Below are positions 55,101-62,777 of a DNA stretch of 64,000 bases, one piece after another (the stretch's first letter is position 1; each line of letters begins with the position of its first letter). Source of the stretch: Marivirga salinae. GTDB lineage: Bacteria; Bacteroidota; Bacteroidia; Cytophagales; Cyclobacteriaceae. The DNA is taken from the NCBI RefSeq assembly GCF_030503855.1, contig NZ_CP129971.1, forward strand, positions 3,720,001-3,784,000, read 5' to 3'. Under the pieces are notes generated by a model. That model had not been told where the DNA came from. It did no database searches and saw only the letters and a list, made by a program, of their open reading frames with translations. The position numbers were made by a program, and so were the translations under genes.

Positions 55101-55319
55101 AGTGAAAACTAAAGTACCACCATCTGAAGGAACAGAAATCTTATAGTTTCCGTCTAAATCAGTATTCACACCCTGAGAGGTGCCTTTTAATAAAACGTTC
55201 ACACCTGGTAAGCCTTCTCCTGACTCTGCGTCAGTTACTGTACCACTTACGGTGCGATCCTGTGCCCATGCGTGTAGCACGAACACCAACATGAAACATG
55301 TTAGTAGAATCTTCTTCAT
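52170..55319 (-). CDS. SusC/RagA-type TonB-dependent outer membrane receptor
   Basis: This 1049-residue outer-membrane transporter has a signal peptide (HAWA, then Q) and a CarboxypepD_reg-like domain (about 22-105, RTVSGTVTDAESGEGLPGVNV). A TonB box region (LSEVVVTAFG) follows, then a plug (RISGVNVTSASGQPG, QPLFVIDGIPIDN, LKGANAAALYGSRASNGVILITTKTG). The remainder is a 22-strand barrel ending NVNFKF. It imports a large ligand captured with SusD, powered by TonB-ExbBD. It is the first gene of a four-gene operon with its own promoter. Confidence 0.95.
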   Translation of the reverse strand: MKKILLTCFMLVFVLHAWAQDRTVSGTVTDAESGEGLPGVNVLLKGTSQGVNTDLDGNYKISVPSDGGTLVFTFIGMAKQQVAIGSRSVIDVQMEADVQQLSEVVVTAFGVEREEKAIGYATQTVSGDEITKTRETNVVNSLSGRISGVNVTSASGQPGSSSRIVLRGANSLTGNNQPLFVIDGIPIDNSTSGSANNTNNGPFGGVDHGNGAMDINPNDIASINVLKGANAAALYGSRASNGVILITTKTGKGTKGIGVSVSSNTTFSTPLRLPDFQNSYGQGASLYNFEYVDGSNGDGGIDESWGPALDQGYEFTQWNSYENGGAPLPWVSQPNNVRDMYDTGVDLQNSISVAGSNEGGSFRLSYTNLDSKGMIPNTDYSRNNIGLKAAQVLSDNLKADFGVNYVKAHSDNKSAGGYSAANPVQQTIWSGRNVDLQALRDYKNLPRASAGTGAGIVPINWNTRYQNNPFWALDNNLNGFDKDRVYGYARLTYDFTENLSLFVRSGIDSYNQQQSTQRAVGTNENPNGFFSTFGQVFSESNSDFLLNYNNDIATDFSVNASFGGNVRINNYSSLYGEATELQIPGVYNLSNVRSGITPVYQNYSEQKNVQSLYGSAQFGYLNAIFLDVTARNDWSSTLPLDNNSFFYPSASLSVVVSDLVDFGTDALSFLKVRGSWAQVGNDTDPYELQQTISFARDPFGTILEPTEGNRLLNPELKPEITTSTEFGLDARFFSGRANLQATYYNAVSTDQIVPVQITGSTGYTSRVANVGRVRNSGVELQLTADIIRNDDFQWSVFGNWSWIDNEVESLGGDLEALTLGGQWNVDVQARVGEPYGVLYGPAYLKDPEGNIVHDANGLPRIDETFQVLGNVTPDWTGGIGTSLTYKGITLSTLVDAKWGNDIYSMTTTWGRYAGVLEETLLGRETGLVGEGVIQVGEDSYIPNNIVATARNYNKRAYSNSVAEGSVFDGSFVKWRELSIGYTLPNSLLGDFPMRDISVNLIGRNLAILYTTIPHIDPETSFGTANGNQGLEFGQLPSARSMGFNVNFKF

Positions 55320-55357
55320 TACTGTTTGTTTAGGTTAAAAATTTATTTACTCAATAA

Positions 55358-55388
55358 CAAACTTAACAAAGATTTAACGTAGGCAAAA
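55358..55388 (-). promoter_or_regulatory. SusC operon promoter (TTTTG-N18-TAAGTTTG)
   Basis: On the minus strand TTTTG (55384-55388) and TAAGTTTG (55358-55365) are separated by 18 bases, close to the Bacteroidota sigma-A consensus. Transcription would start about 30 bases before the SusC ATG at 55319. Confidence 0.7.
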
Positions 55389-55525
55389 CTTTAATTGGGT
55401 TTTAAGAGGTGTTTATCGAAATTAATTATAAATATTACAAATAGTCAATATTTAAACTTTAAATAATTATATAATAGAAATTATCATAAAAATAGAAAAC
55501 CTCACATATTGAATAATAAGGCAAT

Positions 55526-55843
55526 TTAATCTATACGTTTTTCAGTTTCAGGGTTCACAAAAATAAAGCCTTTAGCATCATTACCTTCATAAAATTTTAC
55601 TTCCATTCCAATAATGTACATCACATGGCTTTTGTTAATATAAACTGGAATACCTTCAATCTCGTAAGTTTTATCCGAATCTTTAGGCTTATCAAATCCT
55701 AGCATATAATTCATTCCAGCTGCACTACAGCCTCCCCCACCTCGAACACCAATGCGTAAACCATAGCCTTCAGGGATGTTTTTATTATCCATTATATTTT
55801 TAACTTCCTTTATTGCTTCTTCTGAAATCTTTACTGGAATCAT
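55526..55843 (-). CDS. HesB/IscA-like protein lacking the C-terminal Cys pair
   Basis: This 105-residue protein has the A-type iron-sulfur scaffold fold: IPVKISEEAIKEVKNIMDN, then GLRIGVRGGGGCSAAGMNYMLGFD, IPVYINKSHVMYIIGMEVKF and GFIFVNPE. Typical A-type proteins bind iron or a cluster with one internal Cys and a C-terminal CGC. Only Cys39 is present here; the end reads NPETEKRID, with no other Cys in the protein. It may therefore not act as a classical carrier, or may bind as a dimer. It stands alone, upstream of the SusC promoter. I recall similar one-Cys paralogues in Cytophagales. Confidence 0.87.
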   Translation of the reverse strand: MIPVKISEEAIKEVKNIMDNKNIPEGYGLRIGVRGGGGCSAAGMNYMLGFDKPKDSDKTYEIEGIPVYINKSHVMYIIGMEVKFYEGNDAKGFIFVNPETEKRID

Positions 55844-55926
55844 AAAATATTAATTTTAATTAAGTACGAATGATCAAAAACAAAAGTTTGACATATCAAC
55901 TTGCTTTTATTTGCTGCGAAATTAAC

Positions 55927-55934
55927 TAAATTTG
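55927..55934 (+). promoter_or_regulatory. -7 box TAAATTTG for the 173-residue gene
   Basis: TAAATTTG matches TAnnTTTG and lies 25 bases before ATG 55960. A TTG at 55901-55903 is 23 bases upstream, slightly longer than ideal. Confidence 0.5.
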
Positions 55935-55959
55935 GGTATCATCATATAAAAATGAGTTT

Positions 55960-56481
55960 ATGGAGCCAATTTGGGACTTAATGAAAATCATCATTCCTGC
56001 TGGAATTGTTTTATATGCCATGTTTTTGACTGTAAAAACTATGTTGCAAAAACAAAATGAAGCAAAGATCATTGAAATAAAAGCCAAGAATAAAGAAATT
56101 GTTTTGCCCATTAGGCTTCAAGCTTATGAAAGAATGAGCCTATTCTTGGAAAGAATTTCACCTGATCAAATCATAAAGCGCGTACAGAAAAGTGACATGA
56201 ATGTGGCAGAACTTCAATATTTATTGCTAAATGAGATTAGAGAAGAGTTTAATCACAATCTTTCTCAACAAGTTTACATGAGCGATGAAGCATGGAAAAT
56301 CATTAAAAACGCCAAGGAAGAGCTTATTATGGTGGTCAATCAATCTGCCAAGGATATAGATGCCGAAGCTAAAAGTATTGAGTTGGTTAAAAGGATTTAC
56401 GAAGAAACTTTAGAGAAAAAAATAGATAGCATTGAATATGGTCTGAGTTTTCTTAAAAATGAAATCCAACAAGAGTTTTGA
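55960..56481 (+). CDS. Membrane-anchored helical protein, unknown function
   Basis: This 173-residue protein has a single N-terminal hydrophobic segment (about 8-27, IIIPAGIVLYAMFLTVKTML) and then a cytosolic helical, probably coiled-coil domain: AKIIEIKAKNKEIVLPIRLQAYERMSLFLERI, the conserved block MNVAELQYLLLNEIREEFNHNLSQQVYMSD, and EAWKIIKNAKEELI. I recall similar proteins of unknown function throughout Cytophagia and Flavobacteriia. It is divergent from the HesB-like gene. Function unknown. Confidence 0.8.
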   Translation: MEPIWDLMKIIIPAGIVLYAMFLTVKTMLQKQNEAKIIEIKAKNKEIVLPIRLQAYERMSLFLERISPDQIIKRVQKSDMNVAELQYLLLNEIREEFNHNLSQQVYMSDEAWKIIKNAKEELIMVVNQSAKDIDAEAKSIELVKRIYEETLEKKIDSIEYGLSFLKNEIQQEF

Positions 56482-56585
56482 TTGAGAAGTTAAAATTTCA
56501 TCAGCTAATAAGTTAAAAAAAATATTCTACAGCCTCAATACAGATGATTTACAAATCTTTAAAACAAACAATTTCTTTTCTCAAA

Positions 56586-57044
56586 TCATTTCTCCTTGAT
56601 TAGCTCTAAAAATTGGTCGATTTTTTCATTATCAATGGTAACGGATAAATCATAGAGAGCTATTTCCCAACCATTTTCTTTAAGTACTAGAACTGCGGTA
56701 CCCTTGCATACTCCCATCCATGTATCCAGTTTTTCATTAAGCCAGGCGGTATTTCCATCTTCAGAAAAATACACATCTCTCTCGGTTGCGATAAATGACC
56801 ATGCTGATTCTTTCTGAAAATATTCATTCGCCCATTCTTCCATTTCATCTCTAGTCCACTTTTCAGTTTTATCTGTCCCTAAATAAATTCCTTCTTCGGT
56901 CATGCTTCCAAAAAACAGTTCTTCATCAGCAGTAGCCGCTGCTTTATGCCAATTATCCATAAATTGATTGATGTTTTCTGTAGGAGTTTGAGCACACAAA
57001 AACATCGGCATAAGCAAAAAAAATATAGATAAGGAAATTCTCAT
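56586..57044 (-). CDS. SnoaL/NTF2-like family protein, exported
   Basis: This 152-residue protein has a signal peptide (LSIFFLLMPMFLCAQ) followed by an NTF2-like cone fold: ENINQFMDNWHKAAATADEELFFGSMTEEGIYLGTDKTEKWTRDEMEEWANEYF, then ERDVYFSEDGNTAWLNEKLDTWMG. This is the SnoaL_3/YybH-type pattern. Such proteins bind small ligands or act as isomerases or stress proteins; nothing in the sequence defines which. It is convergent with the 173-residue gene, and the 100-base gap between them holds no clear terminator. Confidence 0.85.
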   Translation of the reverse strand: MRISLSIFFLLMPMFLCAQTPTENINQFMDNWHKAAATADEELFFGSMTEEGIYLGTDKTEKWTRDEMEEWANEYFQKESAWSFIATERDVYFSEDGNTAWLNEKLDTWMGVCKGTAVLVLKENGWEIALYDLSVTIDNEKIDQFLELIKEK

Positions 57045-57102
57045 ATTATTTAATTTATATTTCTAAACTCAAAAGTCACAAAATTAGTAAATGTATAAAA
57101 TC

Positions 57103-57999
57103 TCAATATAATTTTACAGTAACAGCTACAAAAGGTACACCAAAAGGAATGAATTCAGAGATTGCTTGATTAAAAAAAAAGCCAAAATCATAACTTGCCA
57201 AATCAGTTATATATCTGCCACCATAAAAAACAAAACTTAAGTCATCATTAAATTCAGAGGGTATATAAAGTCCTTCGGAAACCACCATTAAATTTTTTGA
57301 TACTCGTGCCATTCCTGCCAAAGAATAAAATGGATTTATTTTTTGTAAACCACTAATTGCCCCATAATAAATGGTTCCAGTTAAATTTAAGTCAGGTTCT
57401 CCAATAGTAATCCCCGTATTTAATATTGCTGCAGCAGCTCCTTCTCCTTCCAGAATTGAAGTGCCAGCAAATGCATCTAAACCAATTTTAAAATGAACAT
57501 TTTCACGAAGCTGTTTAGTGAAATGTGGATTTAAATAAAGTATAGGAATCCCAAATACCAACGCCCAAGGACTTGTACCAACTCCTATTGAAAAATTATC
57601 AGTAATACCTCTATGATAAGTCATCGGGTTATTGCGTATATAGTTCCCACCCTTTTCGTAATTAAAGGCACTGGTTCCAAGCATATATCTAACAGGGTTT
57701 ACTTGCTCCAATCTTTCTTTTTCATCATAGTTAGCTTGACTATTTTCATCTACTGATTCAATATTTTTAATTCGTTGTGTTGGTATTTTTATAGTTCCAT
57801 TATTTTCAGTTTCTATCTCCAAAAAATCCTTATTTTGACTAACAAAAAACCCTTTATAGACCTCTCCCGTCTTGGTATAGACTATTACTTTAGCTCTTGT
57901 TTTATTTGAAGTTTCTTCAATTTTTGGATCTTCTATTTGACCTAAAGCTACTAACTTTGTCAAAAATAAAAACATGCAAAAGAGGTATAGTTTTTTCAT
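57103..57999 (-). CDS. Hypothetical exported protein with LSm-like N-terminal domain
   Basis: This 298-residue protein has a signal peptide (MKKLYLFCMFLFLTKLVALG, then Q). A small SH3/LSm-like beta unit (TRAKVIVYTKTGEVYKGFFVSQNKDFLEIETENNGTIKIPTQRI, about 30-75) precedes a predicted beta-barrel-like region rich in alternating aromatic strands (VGTSPWALVFGIPILYLNPHFTKQL ... VAVTVKLY). The terminal aromatic-ending strand suggests outer-membrane insertion. The ATG at 57999 is preferred over TTG 58011. It is divergent from the next cluster. No specific role is known to me. Confidence 0.77.
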   Translation of the reverse strand: MKKLYLFCMFLFLTKLVALGQIEDPKIEETSNKTRAKVIVYTKTGEVYKGFFVSQNKDFLEIETENNGTIKIPTQRIKNIESVDENSQANYDEKERLEQVNPVRYMLGTSAFNYEKGGNYIRNNPMTYHRGITDNFSIGVGTSPWALVFGIPILYLNPHFTKQLRENVHFKIGLDAFAGTSILEGEGAAAAILNTGITIGEPDLNLTGTIYYGAISGLQKINPFYSLAGMARVSKNLMVVSEGLYIPSEFNDDLSFVFYGGRYITDLASYDFGFFFNQAISEFIPFGVPFVAVTVKLY

Positions 58000-58063
58000 A
58001 TAAAAAAGCAAAAGCGGTTCAAATATTGTAAATTTACCAAACGTTTAAATATCAAAAAGTATT

Positions 58064-58285
58064 ATGAATAATCCGCACAAAAGTAGTCAAATTAAAGCAA
58101 ATAATATCAGATTATGGGTTGGTGTTATAAGTATAGTAGTAGCTTGGAGCTTGTTTATCTATAAAGACTTATTGCATGATTTATATTTAATTTTGATAGG
58201 AGCATTTACCTTATATACTTTATTTGCTTACATCTGGATGCCGATACAGAAAAATAAAAAGTTGAAAGAATCAGAAGATGGGTAA
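58064..58285 (+). CDS. Small two-helix membrane protein
   Basis: This 73-residue protein has two hydrophobic helices (about 16-31, LWVGVISIVVAWSLFIY, and about 36-57, LYLILIGAFTLYTLFAYIWM) with a basic C-terminal tail (KNKKLKESEDG). It overlaps the start of the YkvA-type gene by 8 bases, so the two are translationally coupled. No family is recognised; likely an accessory inner-membrane protein. Confidence 0.75.
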   Translation: MNNPHKSSQIKANNIRLWVGVISIVVAWSLFIYKDLLHDLYLILIGAFTLYTLFAYIWMPIQKNKKLKESEDG

Positions 58286-58676
58286 GAGACTAAATTATAA
58301 AAACGCATTTAAAAGAGCTTCTAAAGTTCTATCTGACAAGAGATTGAGTAATAAACTAGTTGCAGAAGCAAAAGAAACTCTAACTAGCCGTGCTAAAGCT
58401 TCTGAGAAAATCTCGCAGTTAAAGAATAAAATCTTTACACTCATCAGATTAGTTAAAGCCTATACAAAAGGGAAATACCGAGAGATCTCCGTTAAAAGCA
58501 TGCTTTATACTGTCGGAGTTTTAATTTATTTCATTACTCCGATGGATATAATTCCTGATTTTATTCCTGTTTCAGGCTTTTTAGATGACGCTTCACTTAT
58601 TCTTTGGCTTTACAGTCATTTAGGACAAGAATTGCAACAATTCATGGCTTGGGAGAGTAAGCAAGAAGAAAAGTAA
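58278..58676 (+). CDS. YkvA family (DUF1232) membrane protein
   Basis: This 132-residue protein carries the DUF1232 core: LYTVGVLIYFITPMDIIPDFIPVSGFLDDASLILWLYSHLGQEL (about 75-118). The YFITPMDIIPDFIPVSGFLDD segment is a strong signature of YkvA. The N-terminal half is a basic helical region. It is a small inner-membrane protein of unknown function, present in many bacteria. Tight coupling to the preceding gene and the next one (4 bases) marks an operon. Confidence 0.9.
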   Translation: MGKRLNYKNAFKRASKVLSDKRLSNKLVAEAKETLTSRAKASEKISQLKNKIFTLIRLVKAYTKGKYREISVKSMLYTVGVLIYFITPMDIIPDFIPVSGFLDDASLILWLYSHLGQELQQFMAWESKQEEK

Positions 58677-58680
58677 ATTA

Positions 58681-59292
58681 ATGTCTGAAAATAAAATTAT
58701 TTCAATTAAAACGGATGCCTTCACAAAAGGTATTGACTATCCATCTTATCGAAATATGATAAAATCCCTGTTGTCAGAAAATATGACGACTGGTTCTAAT
58801 CATTCAGAAGCTATGATCGCTTACACTAAAATGAATGATCAGCGCATGAGTAGATGGGATAAGAAAATCAACTTAGCGGATGAAATTGTTAATAGTGTTG
58901 TCTCATTGCCTAAGATGAATTGGTTGGTGATAACGGAAGCTTGGTGTGGAGATGCTGCTCAAAACATTCCGTTTATAGCAAAATTGGCAAACGAAAATCC
59001 TAATATAGATTTGAGATTTATAATGAGAGATGAGCATCCTGAACTTATGGATCAATATCTTACTAATGGTGCTCGTTCAATTCCAATTCTCGTGATAATG
59101 GATGAGAATTTTAATGATTTAGCTACCTGGGGACCAAGACCAGATGAAGTTCAAAATATGGTAATGGAAGCAAAAGAAAAGCCCGATTTGGACCAGTCTA
59201 AGTTTATTGAAAGCATCCATAAATGGTATTCAGTAGACAAGAACCAAACGATTTCTCAAGAATTCAAGCAACTGATAAAAAATATAAAATAA
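58681..59292 (+). CDS. Thioredoxin family protein with CGDA site
   Basis: This 203-residue protein has a thioredoxin-like fold with a site reading WCGDA (Cys89, Gly90, Asp91, Ala92) in VITEAWCGDAAQNIPFIAKL. It then has a DEHPELMDQYLTNGARSIPILVIMD segment with the conserved cis-Pro. The second Cys of CxxC is replaced by Ala, so it is monothiol, as in a known Bacteroidota subgroup. No signal peptide is seen, so it is cytosolic. It is coupled to the next gene by a one-base TAATG overlap. Confidence 0.9.
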   Translation: MSENKIISIKTDAFTKGIDYPSYRNMIKSLLSENMTTGSNHSEAMIAYTKMNDQRMSRWDKKINLADEIVNSVVSLPKMNWLVITEAWCGDAAQNIPFIAKLANENPNIDLRFIMRDEHPELMDQYLTNGARSIPILVIMDENFNDLATWGPRPDEVQNMVMEAKEKPDLDQSKFIESIHKWYSVDKNQTISQEFKQLIKNIK

Positions 59293-59954
59293 TGGGAAAA
59301 ACAGCACTTATTGCAGGCGCAACAGGCTTGGTAGGCGGACATCTCTTAGATTTACTTTTGGAGGATAAGAGTTATTCTACTATAAAAGTTTTAAGCCGCA
59401 GAACATTAGGCGGGGATGATGGAAAGTTAAAGGAAATCATAATAGAAGATTTTGATGAGATGGAGAGTTATGCTTCGGAATTAAAAGCTGATGATTATTT
59501 CTGTTGTTTAGGCACTACCATGAAGAAAGCTGGCAGTAAAGAAGCTTTCAAAAAGGTAGATTTTCAGTATCCTGCTACTTTAGCAGCTATTGCAAGAGAA
59601 AATAATGCAAATTCATTCCATTTAATCTCTGCAATGGGAGCAGATTCAAGCTCTATGATTTTTTATAATAAAGTAAAAGGTGAAGCAGAAAAAGCTATTC
59701 AATCAATGAAATTAGAGAAAGCCTATATTTACAGACCTTCATTTATAGCTGGTGAAAGAGCTGAAAAACGTACTGCCGAAAAAGCAGCTTTATGGGTTGC
59801 TGATAAATTTGATTTCATCTTTTCTGGTCCGTTAAAAAAATATGCAGCCGTACATGCTAAAACGATTGCAAATGCCATGCTTGAAACAGCAAAAAAAAGT
59901 GAAGAGAAATTCAAAATCATTCCTTCAGATGAATTAGAAAAGATAGGGAAATGA
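59292..59954 (+). CDS. NAD(P)-binding epimerase-like protein (NmrA/SDR-like)
   Basis: This 220-residue Rossmann-fold protein shows GATGLVGG (GxxGxxG at residues 9-15) and then IKVLSRR, YFCCLGTTMKKAGSKEAF, HLISAMGADSSSMIFYNKVKGEAE (with the YxxxK catalytic pattern) and YRPSFIAGER. This is the HIM1/TIP30-like oxidoreductase group. Substrate is unknown. The ATG at 59292 is used because the longer ORF overlaps the thioredoxin gene and adds residues that do not match the fold. It overlaps dtd by four bases. Confidence 0.92.
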   Translation: MGKTALIAGATGLVGGHLLDLLLEDKSYSTIKVLSRRTLGGDDGKLKEIIIEDFDEMESYASELKADDYFCCLGTTMKKAGSKEAFKKVDFQYPATLAAIARENNANSFHLISAMGADSSSMIFYNKVKGEAEKAIQSMKLEKAYIYRPSFIAGERAEKRTAEKAALWVADKFDFIFSGPLKKYAAVHAKTIANAMLETAKKSEEKFKIIPSDELEKIGK

Positions 59955-60403
59955 TAGCAGTAATTCAGAGAGTAACAGAAGCTGCAGTAACTATTGAAAA
60001 TAAAATTAAAGGACAAATCCAGAATGGTCTTATGATTTTATTAGGAATAGAAGAAGCCGACAATGAGGAAGATATAGAATGGCTAAATCGGAAAATTATC
60101 AACATGCGCATTTTCAATGATGAAGATGGTGTGATGAACAAAAGCCTTTTAGATATTGAGGGGGAGATTTTGTTAATAAGTCAATTTACATTGCACGCTA
60201 GCACCAAAAAAGGAAACAGACCTTCTTACATTAAAGCTGCAAAGCCAGATATTGCCATTCCACTTTATGAAAAAATGCTGCGGTCAATAGATATGGCAAT
60301 TCCTACGAAAATTCAGAGTGGTGAATTTGGTGGTGATATGAAAGTTAGTTTGGTAAATGATGGCCCTGTAACGATTATTTTGGATAGTAAGGATAAGAAA
60401 TAA
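59951..60403 (+). CDS. dtd: D-aminoacyl-tRNA deacylase
   Basis: This 150-residue enzyme hydrolyses D-amino acids mischarged onto tRNA. It shows the family order IAVIQRVTEAAVTIE, SQFTLHA (Ser77-Gln-x-Thr80 active-site loop), KKGNRPSY and NDGPVTIIL (cross-subunit Gly-cis-Pro motif). Length is exact for the family. It starts within the ATGA overlap of the preceding gene and ends the operon. The convergent gene stops four bases later. Confidence 0.95.
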   Translation: MIAVIQRVTEAAVTIENKIKGQIQNGLMILLGIEEADNEEDIEWLNRKIINMRIFNDEDGVMNKSLLDIEGEILLISQFTLHASTKKGNRPSYIKAAKPDIAIPLYEKMLRSIDMAIPTKIQSGEFGGDMKVSLVNDGPVTIILDSKDKK

Positions 60404-60407
60404 AAGC

Positions 60408-62777
60408 TTATTGAGTTGATTTTTGAGTAATTTGAATTTCGCCTAAAAATGAAAAAGTGTTTCCCTTCTTATTTACACCATTGATTTCAATAAGAAAATC
60501 ACCAATATCATCTCCGGAATTTAATTCAATATATTTGGTTTTATTAGACAGGATAAACTTAGGATTCCAATAAGTCAATGGATTGAAACTAGGAATTCTC
60601 TTGTTTTCAGTTACCTCATTTGAAAAATTAAATGTTTTTTGATTAAATACTGCCACTTGATAATTTTCAAAATAAAGAGAGTCTGAATTCAAATTATCAG
60701 AAAGATAATCACCCTCTCTTGTTGAAATTTCTAGCACTCCATGAAACAGAAGGTCATTAATATATACCTCACGATTAACCAGCCTAATATAATCAATGGA
60801 CAATACAGGTAACTCGGTAATGATTTGACTATTAGAGATTGGTACGCCATCAATAATCATGAAAGGTTGCTCTTTCATAGGCTGGCTTTGAAAACCAGAC
60901 GCCTCCATTTTCTTAAGGTTTATTCTAGCTTCTCCATTTATTTCTGAAATTTTTATTCCTGGAATTAATTCCTTGCATACTTCCGCAAAAGAGTTTAGCT
61001 CTATATATTCTTTTAAATCTAATTCAGTATCATAGGAATCAAAAAAAGTACTTAAATTTGATTGGGAGGTATTTTTCCCCTTAAGCAACAAATTATAGTT
61101 TCTATTGATCACATTATTTTCATTTGTTTTTATAATCAGCTGATTTACCTGTTCTGTTTCTGCATTAAATGTTAATTTAAAATCAACTTCCTTTATTATA
61201 GGTTCTATGTGATGAACTGAAAGCTCAAATGGAACCTGTTTGTCCTTAAAAATTGGCTTCACTATAATTTTAGCATCCTCCTTAGGGCGGTCAATTATAA
61301 AGTTGAAATTTCCATTTTCATCAATATCGGTACTGTATAAAGAAGCCTCTGTAGCATTACTTACTGAGCAAATTATATAACAATTGCCTGCTATAGGCGC
61401 TTCATCTAGCCATATAAGTTTTCCATTAATATCTTTAAAATCGATATGCTGCTCAGGTGGATTAATTTTTTGTAAAGCACCCTTTTCAGTTGGTTTGGTA
61501 AAACTCTCATCATTATCCATTGCAAGAAGGAAAGATTGAATTAGATCCTTTTCTTGATTAAGAAGTTCACTCAACAACATCAAATCTGAATTGGTTAGAA
61601 GCCTAGTAAATTCTTGATAACTTGGTTTTGAATTAAGTTCACCTTGTAAATACAACTCTTTACTTCTTATGGATATACTCGTAATATATTCTGAAGAATC
61701 AGAAATAAAGACCTCTAATGGGATTTTAATATGGGAATGATTCTTAAATGTTGAATCCTGTAAATCAATTAAAACTGCAGATTGCTTTTCTAAATAAATA
61801 TATGATTTTGAAGCGCTGAGGGTCATATTTTGATCATAAAGTTGTATTAAATTCAATCCGTTTTTTAATGACTTTTTGGGAATTGTGAATGCAATACTAT
61901 TGCCATCAAATTGCTGCTTGCCTTTTAAATAGGGTGCATCATTATGACTGACAACAAGAGTGTATTCCTGATTCACTATTTCTTTGTTGCTTAAACCATA
62001 AATCAGTAATTTTTCTTTATCACTGTCCATTAACTTAATTGTGCTCCTTCTATCCCTATACTGACCTAATTCTTGAGAAATCCACTTTCCTCCAATGTTA
62101 AAACAAATCCTATAAGTATAACTAGCCTGAGGAACAAAGCTAAAGAAGCCAATTTGCTCACTTTGTGGTTTAAATCTTAGCAAAGTATCTGCAGTATGAT
62201 CAACTAAGTACCCTTCAATTTTTTGGTTTGGTTCGGAATTTTCAATATTTAATTGATAGCCTATTTTATTAGCGAAATCATTTACAATACCTCCTCCTTC
62301 AGGCCATATCTGAATAGATTCAGAAGGATTCATTTTAATTTGTTCGTCACTTTTATACACTTCGTTTCCGAAAATTTTAATTGGCTTTTTGAAAAAACTT
62401 CTTTGATTATGTTGCAACATCCAATTGGTGTAAGCTACAATTAGATAAGTATCAGAATTAAGATTATTGGGCAATTGTATTACCCCTGAGCCGTATCCAT
62501 CAATGGCTCTACCCGAAAAATCTACAATTTCATCCAAGGATTCATTATAGATTTTAACATAATATATACTACTTAATCCTCCTAGTTTTTCATCTTTCTC
62601 ATTCATTAAGTAACTAGTGAAATGAACTGAGTCGCCTGCCACATAAAATGGCTTGTCTAGCGTAAGTAGTACGCTTTCATTTGCCTGTGCCAAAGCCATT
62701 GAATTTGCACCTAATATTATAGACGAAGTGAATAGAATTAAGGCAGTTATTTTCATTATTTGATTTAATTTGGCCAT
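60408..62777 (-). CDS. Secreted protein with MG2-like and TonB-plug-like domains
   Basis: This 789-residue protein has a signal peptide (TALILFTSSIILGANSMALA, then Q). An N-terminal beta domain (about 35-145, LLTLDKPFYVAGDSVHFTSYL) has the macroglobulin MG2 pattern. A long middle region of Ig-like strands follows. At about 590-690 a segment resembles a TonB-receptor plug: FAEVCKELIPGIKISEING, PFMIIDGVPISN, and VLEISTREGDY. No barrel follows, so it is not a transporter itself. An alternative ATG at 62756 shortens it by seven residues; the longer form overlaps the DUF4249 gene by 13 bases. Found beside DUF4249 and a probable TonB receptor, it likely belongs to the same surface system. Confidence 0.85.
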   Translation of the reverse strand: MAKLNQIMKITALILFTSSIILGANSMALAQANESVLLTLDKPFYVAGDSVHFTSYLMNEKDEKLGGLSSIYYVKIYNESLDEIVDFSGRAIDGYGSGVIQLPNNLNSDTYLIVAYTNWMLQHNQRSFFKKPIKIFGNEVYKSDEQIKMNPSESIQIWPEGGGIVNDFANKIGYQLNIENSEPNQKIEGYLVDHTADTLLRFKPQSEQIGFFSFVPQASYTYRICFNIGGKWISQELGQYRDRRSTIKLMDSDKEKLLIYGLSNKEIVNQEYTLVVSHNDAPYLKGKQQFDGNSIAFTIPKKSLKNGLNLIQLYDQNMTLSASKSYIYLEKQSAVLIDLQDSTFKNHSHIKIPLEVFISDSSEYITSISIRSKELYLQGELNSKPSYQEFTRLLTNSDLMLLSELLNQEKDLIQSFLLAMDNDESFTKPTEKGALQKINPPEQHIDFKDINGKLIWLDEAPIAGNCYIICSVSNATEASLYSTDIDENGNFNFIIDRPKEDAKIIVKPIFKDKQVPFELSVHHIEPIIKEVDFKLTFNAETEQVNQLIIKTNENNVINRNYNLLLKGKNTSQSNLSTFFDSYDTELDLKEYIELNSFAEVCKELIPGIKISEINGEARINLKKMEASGFQSQPMKEQPFMIIDGVPISNSQIITELPVLSIDYIRLVNREVYINDLLFHGVLEISTREGDYLSDNLNSDSLYFENYQVAVFNQKTFNFSNEVTENKRIPSFNPLTYWNPKFILSNKTKYIELNSGDDIGDFLIEINGVNKKGNTFSFLGEIQITQKSTQ

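Noticed and set aside
48900..55319. A canonical polysaccharide utilisation locus
   Set aside because: SusC and SusD are present but no carbohydrate-active enzyme or sugar-sensing regulator lies within or beside the operon.
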